Positions 1-7,749 of a DNA stretch of 21,455 nt are shown one piece after another (within the stretch, counting starts at the first letter, position 1; every line of letters starts with the position of its first letter). The notes below the pieces were generated by a model, which had not been told where the DNA came from, made no database searches, and saw only the letters and a program-made list of their open reading frames with translations. Both the position numbers and the translations under genes were made by a program. This stretch comes from Alphaproteobacteria bacterium. Its GTDB lineage: Bacteria; Pseudomonadota; Alphaproteobacteria; Rhodobacterales; Rhodobacteraceae. The DNA lies in contig JAADIC010000298.1 of the NCBI GenBank assembly GCA_013151535.1, forward strand, positions 1-21,455, in the 5' to 3' direction.

Positions 1-466
1 AATCAACCTCTTCACTGACCGCCAGATCAGAGCCATCCTCGGGCGGTGTCACGACCAGCGGCGGCGGTGTTTGCGTCAGATCACCGCCAAGGGTCGAAAC
101 CTCGCCAAGGGAAGACACATCGCCGCCCTCAAGTTCCACCAGCCGAAACTCCAGATCGCCGATACGGTTGGTGCCGTCGCGCACGATATTATCGATACGA
201 AATTCCAGTTCCTCGGTCTTGCCGGTGATCCGGCGCAGCTCGCCCTCAAGCGCATCCAGCCGTTGCAGAACCGTGTCGCCCTCAACACCACCCGCCGCCC
301 CCGTGGTCGAGAGTTCCTGCTTCAACTGCTGCATCTCGACAAACAGAAAGCTCAGTTCCTGGCGGATATCCGCAAGGGTTTCCTGCCGCGTTTGCGCGAA
401 AACCGAAGGGCTGGCGATCATCATCGCCAGCGCCAGAAATACCGAAAAACCAAGCCGCATTTTCAT
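1..466 (-). CDS. ybgF: Tol-Pal system protein YbgF/CpoB, N-terminal part (runs off left edge)
   Basis: This is the first 155 codons of a periplasmic protein that begins at 466 and continues beyond base 1. Residues 1-24 form a clear signal peptide (MKMRLGFSVFLALAMM, then cleavage after SVFA). Residues about 27-115 are rich in Glu, Leu and Gln with heptad-like spacing (RQELSFLFVEMQQLKQEL, LDALEGELRRITGKTEELEF), which fits the coiled-coil trimerisation domain of YbgF/CpoB. A Pro-rich acidic linker follows, and the TPR domain would lie outside the window. An AGGGGA ribosome-binding site precedes the ATG, and pal ends 21 bases upstream. In Escherichia coli, CpoB links Tol-Pal to PBP1B and so couples outer-membrane constriction to peptidoglycan synthesis. 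The call rests on the signal peptide, coiled coil and position directly after pal. Confidence 0.9.
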   Translation of the reverse strand, partial: MKMRLGFSVFLALAMMIASPSVFAQTRQETLADIRQELSFLFVEMQQLKQELSTTGAAGGVEGDTVLQRLDALEGELRRITGKTEELEFRIDNIVRDGTNRIGDLEFRLVELEGGDVSSLGEVSTLGGDLTQTPPPLVVTPPEDGSDLAVSEEVD

Positions 467-487
467 GCCAATCCCCTTGTTTCGCCG

Positions 488-961
488 TTAGCTTGTCCCA
501 CCCGCCGAGACCACCGTCACCGCGCGCCGGTTCTTGGACCAACAGGATTCAGACGAGCAAATCTCGATCGGCCGCTCTTTGCCGTAAGTCACTGTTTTCA
601 AACGGCTGGCTGCCACGCCCTGACTAACCAGATAGCTCTGCACCGCCGCTGCACGGCGCGCACCAAGCGCAAGGTTATAGGCCCGGGTACCCTGCTCATC
701 CGCATGGCCTTCGATGATTGCACTAAACGCGGTGTTCTGCGCCAACCACGCCGCCTGCGCGTTCAGGATCGAGGTCGCCTCAACCCCCAGCGTGTTTTCA
801 TTCACCGCAAACAATACCCGATCCCCGACCGAGGCATTGAAAAACTCCGTCGTGTTTGGCTTGAAATTCTCACCACGCGCGCCGCTGTCGGGCACGCCGG
901 TGGCGCAGCCGGCAAGAATAACGGTGCTAAGCACCAGCATTCCGATCAATCTAAAGTTCAT
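488..961 (-). CDS. pal: Peptidoglycan-associated lipoprotein Pal
   Basis: The product is a 157-residue outer-membrane lipoprotein that anchors the outer membrane to peptidoglycan and docks with TolB. Residues 1-18 are a lipoprotein signal with lipobox LAGC, so Cys19 would be lipidated. Residues about 45-155 are an OmpA-like domain. It contains GHADEQGTRAYN (residues 85-96) followed by an LxxxRR helix, and NRRAV near the end, the segments that bind diaminopimelate in this family. The open frame extends upstream into tolB, but the start at 961 is chosen because it gives the signal peptide and follows an AGGAA-type ribosome-binding site. The family length of about 160-170 fits. The gene lies 74 bases after tolB and before ybgF. 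Confidence 0.97.
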   Translation of the reverse strand: MNFRLIGMLVLSTVILAGCATGVPDSGARGENFKPNTTEFFNASVGDRVLFAVNENTLGVEATSILNAQAAWLAQNTAFSAIIEGHADEQGTRAYNLALGARRAAAVQSYLVSQGVAASRLKTVTYGKERPIEICSSESCWSKNRRAVTVVSAGGTS

Positions 962-1035
962 TTCCTGCTTCCTTCTGTTGGCCCTTTCAGGCTCTTGCCT
1001 CAATTTATCACGCAAAGCGCGATTTGTGAAACCCG

Positions 1036-2361
1036 CTATTTCAACAACGTAGACCATGACGGATCAGAACCATTGCCCGACACCGGCACCGGTTTCAGGT
1101 TGCGCCCTGAGACATCCACCGAATAGATCGACGGCACCCCTTTTGCCCCGCGTGTTTCGCGGAAAAACATCAAAACCCGGCCATTGGGCGACCATGTTGG
1201 CCCCTCATCCAGAAACGAGGCGGTCAGCAAGCGTTCCTCAGTGCCATCAAGGCGCATCACACCGATATGAAACCGGCCCTTGTTCATCTTGGTGAAGGCC
1301 ACCAGATCGCCGCGCGGCGACCAGACCGGGGTGCCGTAACGACCCGACCCAAAACTGATGCGGCGCGCTTCACCGCCACCGGCTGGCATGACATAAAGTT
1401 GCTGGCTACCCGCGCGGTCGCTTTCAAACACGATCTGGTTGCCATCGGGCGAATAGCTGGGCGCGGTCTCGATTGAGGGGGCCGAGGTCAGGCGGGTGCG
1501 TTTGCCGCCGCGAACCTTCACGCTGTAAATGTCGGTATTGCCACCCGAAGACAGCGACAACAGGATCGTTTTGCCATCGGGCGAGTAGCGCGGCGCAAAT
1601 GTCATGCCCGGCAACTCGCTTAACGCTTTGCGCCGCATGTTCTTGAGGTTCAGCACAAACACCCGCGGCAAACCGGTTTCATACGAGGTATAAAGCACCT
1701 TGTTGCCATCGGGCGAAAAACGTGGCGCCAGCACCAGCGCACTGTCGTCAGTCAGATCACGCGCATTCGCGCCGTCGTAATCCATGATCGCCAAGCGCTT
1801 GCGCCGTGCGTTCTTTGGCCCGGTTTCAGCCACATAAACCACGCGGCTGTCAAAATAACCCGGCTCACCGGTCAGGCGCGCATAAACCGCGTCTGAAACC
1901 TTATGCGCCATGCGCCGCCAGTCATCCTGGGTGCCAACAAATTGCAGGCCTTCGCCCAATTGCGCCTGCGCGAACACATCAAACAAGCGGAACTTGACCA
2001 CGATCTGGCCGTTGCCGCGCATCGTGACAGCACCCGTAATCAGGGCTTGCGCATTGATCGCCTTCCAGTCGGAAAACTGCACCGGCGCGTCAAAATTGCT
2101 GATGCCGGAGATTTGCGCGGCGCGCGGGATCTCGCGAAAAATACCGGAGCCAACAAGATCGGCCACCACCACGCTGGCCAGATCCTCGGCCATCTGGCGC
2201 GCGGCGGTGTTTTCGGCCACGAATGCGGGCGCGGCAAAAGGCATCGGCTCGATCACCCCCTCGGTGATCTCGATCTTGAGCGGCCCGGTGGATTGCGCCC
2301 AAAGCGGCAGCGCCGTCAGGGAAATCAGGACCAAAGCCAGACATGTGCCAATGTTTCTCAT
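1036..2361 (-). CDS. tolB: Tol-Pal system periplasmic protein TolB
   Basis: The product is a 441-residue periplasmic beta-propeller that interacts with Pal and TolA. Residues 1-22 form a signal peptide ending in LPLWAQS. Residues about 25-160 are the N-terminal TolB domain. After this come five evident PD40/WD40-like blades marked by repeats such as APRFSPDGNKVLY, APRYSPDGKTILL, APSYSPDGNQIVF, TPVWSPRGDLVAF and GPTWSPNGRVLMF. The length is typical. The ATG overlaps the tolA stop as ATGA, so tolA and tolB are probably translationally coupled. Nothing in the sequence looks degenerate. Confidence 0.97.
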   Translation of the reverse strand: MRNIGTCLALVLISLTALPLWAQSTGPLKIEITEGVIEPMPFAAPAFVAENTAARQMAEDLASVVVADLVGSGIFREIPRAAQISGISNFDAPVQFSDWKAINAQALITGAVTMRGNGQIVVKFRLFDVFAQAQLGEGLQFVGTQDDWRRMAHKVSDAVYARLTGEPGYFDSRVVYVAETGPKNARRKRLAIMDYDGANARDLTDDSALVLAPRFSPDGNKVLYTSYETGLPRVFVLNLKNMRRKALSELPGMTFAPRYSPDGKTILLSLSSGGNTDIYSVKVRGGKRTRLTSAPSIETAPSYSPDGNQIVFESDRAGSQQLYVMPAGGGEARRISFGSGRYGTPVWSPRGDLVAFTKMNKGRFHIGVMRLDGTEERLLTASFLDEGPTWSPNGRVLMFFRETRGAKGVPSIYSVDVSGRNLKPVPVSGNGSDPSWSTLLK

Positions 2362-3503
2362 TTACGCCTCATCTTTTCGGGATTGAAGGTGATCTCAATG
2401 TCACGCCAGCGGTCGTATTTTTCAACCGGCAAATCATATCCGCCCTTGGAACAGCGAATTATCGCCCGTCTTGCGGCCTCAAAGGCACTGCCTTGCGCGC
2501 TTTTGCTGCCGTCGCTGGCGGAAATCCGGCGGATCGAGCTGATAAGCGGCATGCCGTCCTTTTCCATGACCAGACCAACCGTCACCGTAATCCGCGAGGC
2601 ATCCGAGGCCGAGTTAACGTTCCAACATTCCTGCACCGCAAGGCGCAGGCCTTCGCGCTCTGACTTGGTCAGGGGCGGGCCAGCCACAACGCCGGTGCGT
2701 GTACTTGTTGAAGTGGCCGCGTCTTCGGCCTGCGCCTTGGCCACCAAGTTATCAATCTCGCTTGGCCCACGGGTTTTCTCGGCCAATCGCGCCGGGCGGC
2801 CCTTGGGGCGTGAACTGCGCAATGGTGCGCCGGTTTTCGCTTGTTCCTTGGCCTCGGTGATAATCTCGGTGGCGGCCTGATCCGGTGCTTTTTCGACCTT
2901 GTCCTCGGCCTGCGCGGTCGCCGTATCATCGCGCGTCGTCGCCTTTTCCACCTCGGGCGCTTTTTCGGCGTCCGTTGGTGGCTTGGGCGCAGGGGTCATA
3001 TCCACCCGTGGCGAGGGCGCTTCGGGTGCCACCATCACCAGCTTGTCAGGCTGGCGCAAACCGCCGCTGTCGCGGTTGGCAATGCGCGCGGTTGGCAGGA
3101 TCAAAGTCGCCCCGACTTCATTCGTGGTTGGTAAGGCGGCAATCTCGGGCGCATCAATCAGGGCTTGCGCGCGCGGCGGCGCATTTACCGCTGCCAGATC
3201 CGGGCCGTCATCGGCCTTGGGCGGCGCGTTTCTGGGTGTGAGCGGTACAAGGCGCGGCGCGTCATCGGGCTTTGGCGCATCGGGGGCAATTTCTGAATTT
3301 GTCGGACTATCCAGCGGATTGACCTCGGCTGCGGTGTCGGGCGCGTCCGAAACCAGCGCCGCAAACGCCGCCTCGGACACCACGGAAATATCGGTGACCT
3401 GAAATTCCTGCGGCTCGGGATTACTGGAAAACGCGCTGCCAAGGATCGCCCAGCCAATCAGGGCCACATGACCAACGCCGGATATGTAGGTTCCCGTATT
3501 CAC
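2358..3503 (-). CDS. tolA: Energy-transducing protein TolA
   Basis: The 381-residue protein spans the periplasm and transmits proton-motive-force energy from TolQR to TolB-Pal. Residues about 9-25 form one N-terminal membrane helix (GVGHVALIGWAILGSAF). The middle (about 30-250) is low-complexity, rich in Ala, Pro, Asp, Glu and Lys. The C-terminal 100 residues form a globular domain (VTVGLVMEKDGMPLISSIRR, FEAARRAI) like the TolA/TonB C-terminus. The start is GTG: an in-frame TAG, which is the tolR stop, lies just upstream, and 3503 is the first usable start codon. The low-complexity middle makes the sequence call weaker than the context. The position between tolR and tolB, with an ATGA overlap to tolB, settles it. 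Confidence 0.93.
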   Translation of the reverse strand: MNTGTYISGVGHVALIGWAILGSAFSSNPEPQEFQVTDISVVSEAAFAALVSDAPDTAAEVNPLDSPTNSEIAPDAPKPDDAPRLVPLTPRNAPPKADDGPDLAAVNAPPRAQALIDAPEIAALPTTNEVGATLILPTARIANRDSGGLRQPDKLVMVAPEAPSPRVDMTPAPKPPTDAEKAPEVEKATTRDDTATAQAEDKVEKAPDQAATEIITEAKEQAKTGAPLRSSRPKGRPARLAEKTRGPSEIDNLVAKAQAEDAATSTSTRTGVVAGPPLTKSEREGLRLAVQECWNVNSASDASRITVTVGLVMEKDGMPLISSIRRISASDGSKSAQGSAFEAARRAIIRCSKGGYDLPVEKYDRWRDIEITFNPEKMRRK

Positions 3504-3512
3504 CGTCCACGC

Positions 3513-3983
3513 CTAGTTTTCCTGCCCGTCCAAGCGCGGGCCTCCGCTGTCGGTCACAAGGCCGATATTGCGAAATCCACCGGCATTCAAAGCCCCCATC
3601 ACCTGCATCACCAACGCATAGGGCACCGCCCCGTCAGCCCGCAAAAACACCTTGTCGTTCTTGCGTTCTACCGCAATTGCGCGCATGCGCGGGATCAACT
3701 GATCGCGTGCGATCTCGGTTTTTTGCAGCACCAGCACACCCTCGGCCGTGATTGCCAGCGTCAGCGGTTCTTCGTCCTCGCTGGGCAAGGGGGTGGCGGC
3801 GGTCTTGGGCAACTCGACCGGTACGCCGACCGTCAGCAACGGGGCTGCGACCATGAAGATAATCAGCAGCACCAGCATCACATCGACGAACGGAGTGACG
3901 TTGATCTCGGCCATGGGTTTTGAGCGCGTGCGCCGCGCCCGACGTTTCGCCCGCACCCCGCTTTCTATGACACCCCCGGCCAT
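3513..3983 (-). CDS. tolR: Inner-membrane protein TolR (ExbD/TolR family)
   Basis: The product is a 156-residue subunit of the TolQR proton channel. A basic cytoplasmic N-terminus (RAKRRARRTRSK) leads to the family signature MAEINVTPFVDVMLVLLIIF. This contains the single membrane helix and Asp34, the expected proton-conducting residue. The periplasmic part (about residues 50-156) has the usual ExbD fold pattern (KVFLRADGAVPYALVMQVMGAL). The gene starts 3 bases after the tolQ stop, and tolA starts 9 bases after its end, so the three are one transcript. No strong ribosome-binding site precedes the ATG, which suggests translational coupling to tolQ. Confidence 0.96.
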   Translation of the reverse strand: MAGGVIESGVRAKRRARRTRSKPMAEINVTPFVDVMLVLLIIFMVAAPLLTVGVPVELPKTAATPLPSEDEEPLTLAITAEGVLVLQKTEIARDQLIPRMRAIAVERKNDKVFLRADGAVPYALVMQVMGALNAGGFRNIGLVTDSGGPRLDGQEN

Positions 3984-3986
3984 AAT

Positions 3987-4682
3987 CTAGCTGTCCAACT
4001 GGCGCGACAGGATGGTGGAAAACTCGTCCGCGAAACTGTCCAGCCCCGCGCCCATGCGATCCGCATCTGCCGACAGTTTGTTGTAAAAAATTACCGCTGG
4101 AATGGCCGCCGCAAGGCCAAGTGCCGTGGCCACCAGCGCCTCGGCAATGCCGGGCGCGACCACCGCCAGATTTGTGCTTTGTTGTGACGCGATTTCCTGA
4201 AACGAATTCTTGATGCCCCAGACCGTACCGAACAGCCCGACAAAAGGCGCGGTGGAGCCAACCGTGGCCAGAAATGTCAGCCCCTGATTAAGCCGCGCGC
4301 TTTCTCGCGTGATCGCCACATCCATCGAGCGATCAATCCGCGCCTGCGCCCCGGCAATCAACGCCCCGTCCGAGCGATGCGAGCGGTGCCATTCGGCCAT
4401 ACCGGCGCAGAAAATCTTTTCCGACGCTCCGCGCGGCTTTTCGCCGATCTTTTCGAACAGCTCGTCCAGCGGTTCACCCGACCAGAAGGCGCGATCAAAC
4501 ATCGAGGCATCGCGCCGTGCGACGCGAAAGTTGATGAATTTCTGAAAAATGATCGCCCAAGACCAGAACGAAGACACCACCAGCGCCAGCAATACCAGCT
4601 TCACAATGAAGGAGGCGCGCCAGAACAACGCCAGCAAAGAATAATCCACGGTTTGTAATGCCGCGAGGGTCTCGGTTTCCAT
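3987..4682 (-). CDS. tolQ: Inner-membrane proton-channel protein TolQ (MotA/TolQ/ExbB family)
   Basis: The product is a 231-residue protein with three membrane helices: about residues 15-45, then a pair after TFLATVGSTAPFVGLFGTVWGI and around AEALVATALGLAAAIPAVIFY. These last two blocks are the MotA/TolQ/ExbB signature and line the proton path with TolR Asp34. A large cytoplasmic loop lies between helix 1 and helix 2. AGCAGG precedes the ATG. It is the first gene of the tol cluster proper and is separated from ybgC by 106 AT-richer bases. Those could hold a promoter: TTGGTA, 18 bases, TATTCT on the minus strand, a weak match. Confidence 0.97.
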   Translation of the reverse strand: METETLAALQTVDYSLLALFWRASFIVKLVLLALVVSSFWSWAIIFQKFINFRVARRDASMFDRAFWSGEPLDELFEKIGEKPRGASEKIFCAGMAEWHRSHRSDGALIAGAQARIDRSMDVAITRESARLNQGLTFLATVGSTAPFVGLFGTVWGIKNSFQEIASQQSTNLAVVAPGIAEALVATALGLAAAIPAVIFYNKLSADADRMGAGLDSFADEFSTILSRQLDS

Positions 4683-4788
4683 TAGCCTGCTCTTTTCATC
4701 ATAGCCGTTCTTGTCGACGGCCCGATATTGGCCGCAGAATACAGAATTTTTACGCTGAATACCAACTTTTCAGCAAATTCCCAGCGGT

Positions 4789-5193
4789 TCAGGCAACAAT
4801 TTCGTGATAAGCTCGGCGAATATCCGCTGGAAGGCGGCTGGGGCGACCGGCAAGGTTCATGCAAGCGACCTTGACCACGGCACCAAACAGCTTGACCTCG
4901 CCCCGGTAAATATCCTGTTGATAGGTCATCTGAACACCGGAGACATGGCGAACCGTGGTTTCCACCCGGATCACATCGTCAAGCCGCGCCGCGCCCAGAT
5001 AATCGGCCTCAACCCGACGCACCACAAGCACCAGACCGTGTTCATCTTTCAGAACCTTCTGGTCAATCTCAAGCCCGCGGATCTGTTCCGAGCGCGCGCG
5101 TTCAATATAGCGCAGGTAATTGGCGTAATAGACGATACCGGCCATATCCGTATCCTCGTAATAGATACGACATTCAAATTTATGCGTCTTCAT
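4789..5193 (-). CDS. ybgC: Tol-Pal-associated acyl-CoA thioesterase YbgC (hotdog fold)
   Basis: The 134-residue product is a 4-hydroxybenzoyl-CoA-thioesterase-like hotdog protein. The motif YYEDTDMAGIVYYANYLRYIERAR (given here in part: residues 11-34) contains Asp16, which matches the catalytic Asp of this family. Family members hydrolyse short acyl-CoA thioesters, and the exact role in the Tol system is not settled. The ATG lies inside the end of the upstream gene, giving a 14-base overlap (ATGAAGACGCATAA) in another frame. Co-translation with that unknown gene is therefore likely. Confidence 0.95.
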   Translation of the reverse strand: MKTHKFECRIYYEDTDMAGIVYYANYLRYIERARSEQIRGLEIDQKVLKDEHGLVLVVRRVEADYLGAARLDDVIRVETTVRHVSGVQMTYQQDIYRGEVKLFGAVVKVACMNLAGRPSRLPADIRRAYHEIVA

Positions 5194-5848
5194 CGATCAT
5201 GTCTTCCAGTATCAGACCGGCGCGCGCGGCCAACCGCATGGCATGGCTGGTGGCCACCGCCGAGGGTGGCATCGCCGGATCATAAGCCGCCTTGATAAGC
5301 GCCGCGTAATTCGGTTTGACAATACACATGCCGTTTTGCGGCACAATGGCGATTGGGCTGGTGTCCTTGAACGCCGCGTCCCCCCACAGCAGAATGCACT
5401 GCGCCATCTGGCCCACACCCAGCGTCTGGATCGAGGTTTTGGCCATATGTTCATCAAACCGCAGCAGCACGATGCAAACCTTGATCGAGCCGTGTTCATC
5501 AAACGAGAACGTCCGGTACTGGTTCGCGCCGGTGCGTTTCAGGCTGGCTTTCAGCACATCGAAATCGGGGATCATCGCATCGAGATTGGGCACCATATCC
5601 AGCTCATCCCAGTCGGTGCAGAAAAACATCATCAGATTTGCGCCAAGCTCGGGGTCGGTTTCGACGAAATCCATTCCGGCGATCAGGGCGACGCTGGCCA
5701 TCGCGTCCTTTAGATGGCCGAGCGTTTCGTCATCAATGCCAAACACCACTGGCGCGATTTCGCGGCCCCAGCGCGAGAATCTGTAACCACCGTCAGCGGC
5801 CTCGAATAACTTTTCAACTTGGCCGGGTGGCAGCGCATTGTCACTCAT
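5180..5848 (-). CDS. Conserved-looking protein of unknown function between ruvB and ybgC
   Basis: I do not recognise this 222-residue product. It has no signal peptide and no membrane segment and looks cytoplasmic. It is acidic and hydrophobically balanced, with stretches such as FRFSRWGREIAPVVFGID-like residues 23-40 and ANLMMFFCTDWDEL (about residues 89-102). The gene starts 3 bases after the ruvB stop and its end overlaps ybgC by 14 bases, so it sits inside one transcript with ruvB and ybgC. Codon use and GC look like its neighbours, which argues for a resident gene rather than an import. Its position suggests a role near DNA repair or the envelope operon but does not prove one. Confidence 0.85.
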   Translation of the reverse strand: MSDNALPPGQVEKLFEAADGGYRFSRWGREIAPVVFGIDDETLGHLKDAMASVALIAGMDFVETDPELGANLMMFFCTDWDELDMVPNLDAMIPDFDVLKASLKRTGANQYRTFSFDEHGSIKVCIVLLRFDEHMAKTSIQTLGVGQMAQCILLWGDAAFKDTSPIAIVPQNGMCIVKPNYAALIKAAYDPAMPPSAVATSHAMRLAARAGLILEDMIDEDA

Positions 5849-5851
5849 GAT

Positions 5852-6880
5852 CTAGTCCTCAAACAATTCGGTTTGGCCTTCGGCTTTCGGAGCCTCAAGA
5901 CCAAGATGACGCCACGCTTTGGCAGCCAGCATGCGCCCCCGTGGGGTGCGCTGGATCAAGCCCTGTTGCAGCAGATAGGGTTCGATCACCTCTTCTACAG
6001 CATCGCGCGCCTCCGACAATGCGGCAGAAATGGTCTCGACTCCGACCGGCCCACCGGCGTAGTTTTCTGCCAGCAGCTTCAGGTAACGCCGATCCGCACT
6101 ATCAAGGCCCAGATGATCGACACCAAGCCGCGTCAACGCCCGATCCGCCACCTTCTTGTCAATACTGCCATCGCCTTCAACCACCGCGAAATCCACCACA
6201 CGGCGCAACAAGCGACCAGCGACCCGAGGGGTGCCGCGCGCACGTCTGGCAATCTCGCGCGCGCCATGTTCATCCGCCTTGGCCCCCATCAGGTGCGCGC
6301 CACGGGTGACAATCTTGAGCAACTCGTTCTCGGTGTAAAACTCCAACCTTGCGGGAATGCCAAAGCGGTCGCGCAAAGGCGTGGTCAGCAGGCCAAGCCG
6401 CGTGGTTGCGCCGACCAGCGTGAACGGTTGCAGATCAATGCGCACGGTGCGCGCCGCCGGGCCTTCGCCGATCACCAGATCAAGCTCAAAATCTTCCAGC
6501 GCCGGGTACAGCACCTCCTCCACCGCCGGATTGAGCCGGTGGATTTCATCAATGAACAGCACGTCACGCTCATCCAGATTGGTCAGGATCGCGGCCAGAT
6601 CACCGGCGCGGGCCAGCACCGGGCCGGATGTCATGCGGAAATTGACGCCGAGTTCGCGGGCGATGATCTGGGCCAGCGTGGTTTTGCCAAGGCCGGGCGG
6701 GCCATAAAACAGGGTGTGATCCATGGCTTGATTGCGCTTGCGGGCACTTTCGATGAAAATCGACAGGTTGGCCCGCAGATCGCGTTGGCCGGTGAATTCA
6801 TCGAGTGATTGAGGCCGCAGGGCGCGGTCGGCATCACCGAGGCGTGGTTCGGGGCGCAGATCGGGATCAGGGTTTGTCAT
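5852..6880 (-). CDS. ruvB: Holliday junction branch migration ATPase RuvB
   Basis: The 342-residue product is the AAA+ motor that drives branch migration with RuvA. Visible motifs are Walker A GPPGLGKT (residues 60-67), Walker B LFIDEIH (108-114), sensor 1 GATTR (157-161) and the arginine-finger region PLRDRFG (168-174). The C-terminal winged-helix DNA-binding domain ends with QGLIQRTPRGRMLA. The length is typical. No clear ribosome-binding site precedes the ATG. Unusually, ruvA ends 197 bases upstream, and that gap is filled by a palindromic repeat, so ruvB may be expressed differently from ruvCA. Confidence 0.98.
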   Translation of the reverse strand: MTNPDPDLRPEPRLGDADRALRPQSLDEFTGQRDLRANLSIFIESARKRNQAMDHTLFYGPPGLGKTTLAQIIARELGVNFRMTSGPVLARAGDLAAILTNLDERDVLFIDEIHRLNPAVEEVLYPALEDFELDLVIGEGPAARTVRIDLQPFTLVGATTRLGLLTTPLRDRFGIPARLEFYTENELLKIVTRGAHLMGAKADEHGAREIARRARGTPRVAGRLLRRVVDFAVVEGDGSIDKKVADRALTRLGVDHLGLDSADRRYLKLLAENYAGGPVGVETISAALSEARDAVEEVIEPYLLQQGLIQRTPRGRMLAAKAWRHLGLEAPKAEGQTELFED

Positions 6881-7077
6881 AAGTTACACAGAGATAAGGG
6901 GCGCGCCCGAGCCTGGGAGGGCGTAAGTACATCAACGAATAGACGCAACGGTACAACCCAACGAAACGTTGCGTTTGTTGCAAACCGAGCAAAGCGCCCT
7001 CCCGGGGGAGGCTCGGGCGCGACCCGGCTTTCAGCCGTGCCAGAACGCTGCAATGACAGTGCCTAAATAGCAAATCT
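6881..7077. other. ruvA-ruvB intergenic gap filled by a palindromic repeat
   Basis: This is a 197-base non-coding stretch between two genes normally adjacent in a ruvCAB operon. About 150 of its bases are repeat copy 1. I see no separate coding frame that I trust. The open frames crossing it are set by the repeat. Confidence 0.7.
6893..7040. repeat. Palindromic dispersed repeat, copy 1
   Basis: The outer arms are 6902-6923 and 6995-7021. CGCGCCCGAGCC pairs perfectly with GGCTCGGGCGCG, and GGGAGGGCG pairs with CGCCCTCCC. The right arm carries a 5-base GGGGG insertion at 7004-7008. The 71-base middle has its own perfect stem, ACGCAACG with CGTTGCGT. A small hairpin, CGGCT-TTC-AGCCG, follows at 7025-7037. 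Both the left flank (GATAAGGG) and the right flank (GCCGTGC) are shared with copy 2. It could be a MITE/REP-like element or a folded RNA. Confidence 0.85.
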
Positions 7078-7749
7078 CTACCCCTTCGGCGCCAAAAGTC
7101 GCAAACATGTGCGAATAAGCGTTTGCGCGTCACCATCACCGCCCTCCGCCATCGCCTCGGCAATCGCGCCTGCCGCTTCGCCCTGACCATAACCAAGGTT
7201 GACCAGTGCCGACAAGGCATCAGCCCGCGCCGCAGCACCACCGCCATCAACCGCCGCCACAGGCTTTGCCGCCGCAAAAGACGGCTCGATCACCACCGCA
7301 TCATCCGCCACCGCCTGCGCCGCCCCGGCCGCGCCCATGGCCATGATCGCCGGGGCTTTATCCTTAAGCTCGCTGACCACGCGCTGCGCCAGCTTCGGGC
7401 CAACGCCGACCGCCGCCTTCACCGCAGTTGCATCACCCAGCGAGATCGCCCTCGCCACACCATCAACCCCAAGGGTTCCGGCAATCGACAAAGCCGCCTT
7501 GGCCCCGACCCCTTGCACCGAGGTCAGCAACCGATGCCATTCCTTTTCCGCCAATGTCGGAAAGCCGAACAATTGCAGATTATCCTCGCGCACCAGAAGA
7601 TCGGTATAAAGCGCCACAACCCCGCCCGCGGCTGGCATCATCGCCAACGTCGGCTTGGCGCAATAGACGATATAGCCGACACCCTGCACATCAATCAGCG
7701 CGTGATCCTCGGCCTTGTAATCCAGCCGCCCTGTGATTTTGCCAATCAT
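7078..7749 (-). CDS. ruvA: Holliday junction DNA-binding protein RuvA
   Basis: The 223-residue product forms the tetramer that binds Holliday junctions and loads RuvB. Domain I (about residues 1-65) is the OB fold starting MIGKITGRLDYK. Domain II has the helix-hairpin-helix segments LTSVQGVGAKAALSIAG (about 75-91) and AAVGVGPKLAQRVVSELKDK (about 111-130). An Ala-rich linker leads to domain III (ALVNLGYGQGEAAGAIAEA), which contacts RuvB. The protein is slightly longer than the E. coli protein because of the linker. The ATG overlaps the ruvC stop as ATGA. Confidence 0.97.
   Translation of the reverse strand: MIGKITGRLDYKAEDHALIDVQGVGYIVYCAKPTLAMMPAAGGVVALYTDLLVREDNLQLFGFPTLAEKEWHRLLTSVQGVGAKAALSIAGTLGVDGVARAISLGDATAVKAAVGVGPKLAQRVVSELKDKAPAIMAMGAAGAAQAVADDAVVIEPSFAAAKPVAAVDGGGAAARADALSALVNLGYGQGEAAGAIAEAMAEGGDGDAQTLIRTCLRLLAPKG

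Noticed and set aside
225..230. Origin of replication, tRNA, rRNA or insertion-sequence genes
   Set aside because: None was found. No tRNA-like cloverleaf with CCA-type ends, no rRNA motifs and no transposase motifs were seen anywhere in the window.
225..234. Possible CRISPR-like or clustered repeat signals in 1-14000
   Set aside because: No regularly spaced direct repeats with unique spacers exist. The only tandem repeat is the octamer array at 13820-13925, which has no spacers of CRISPR type.
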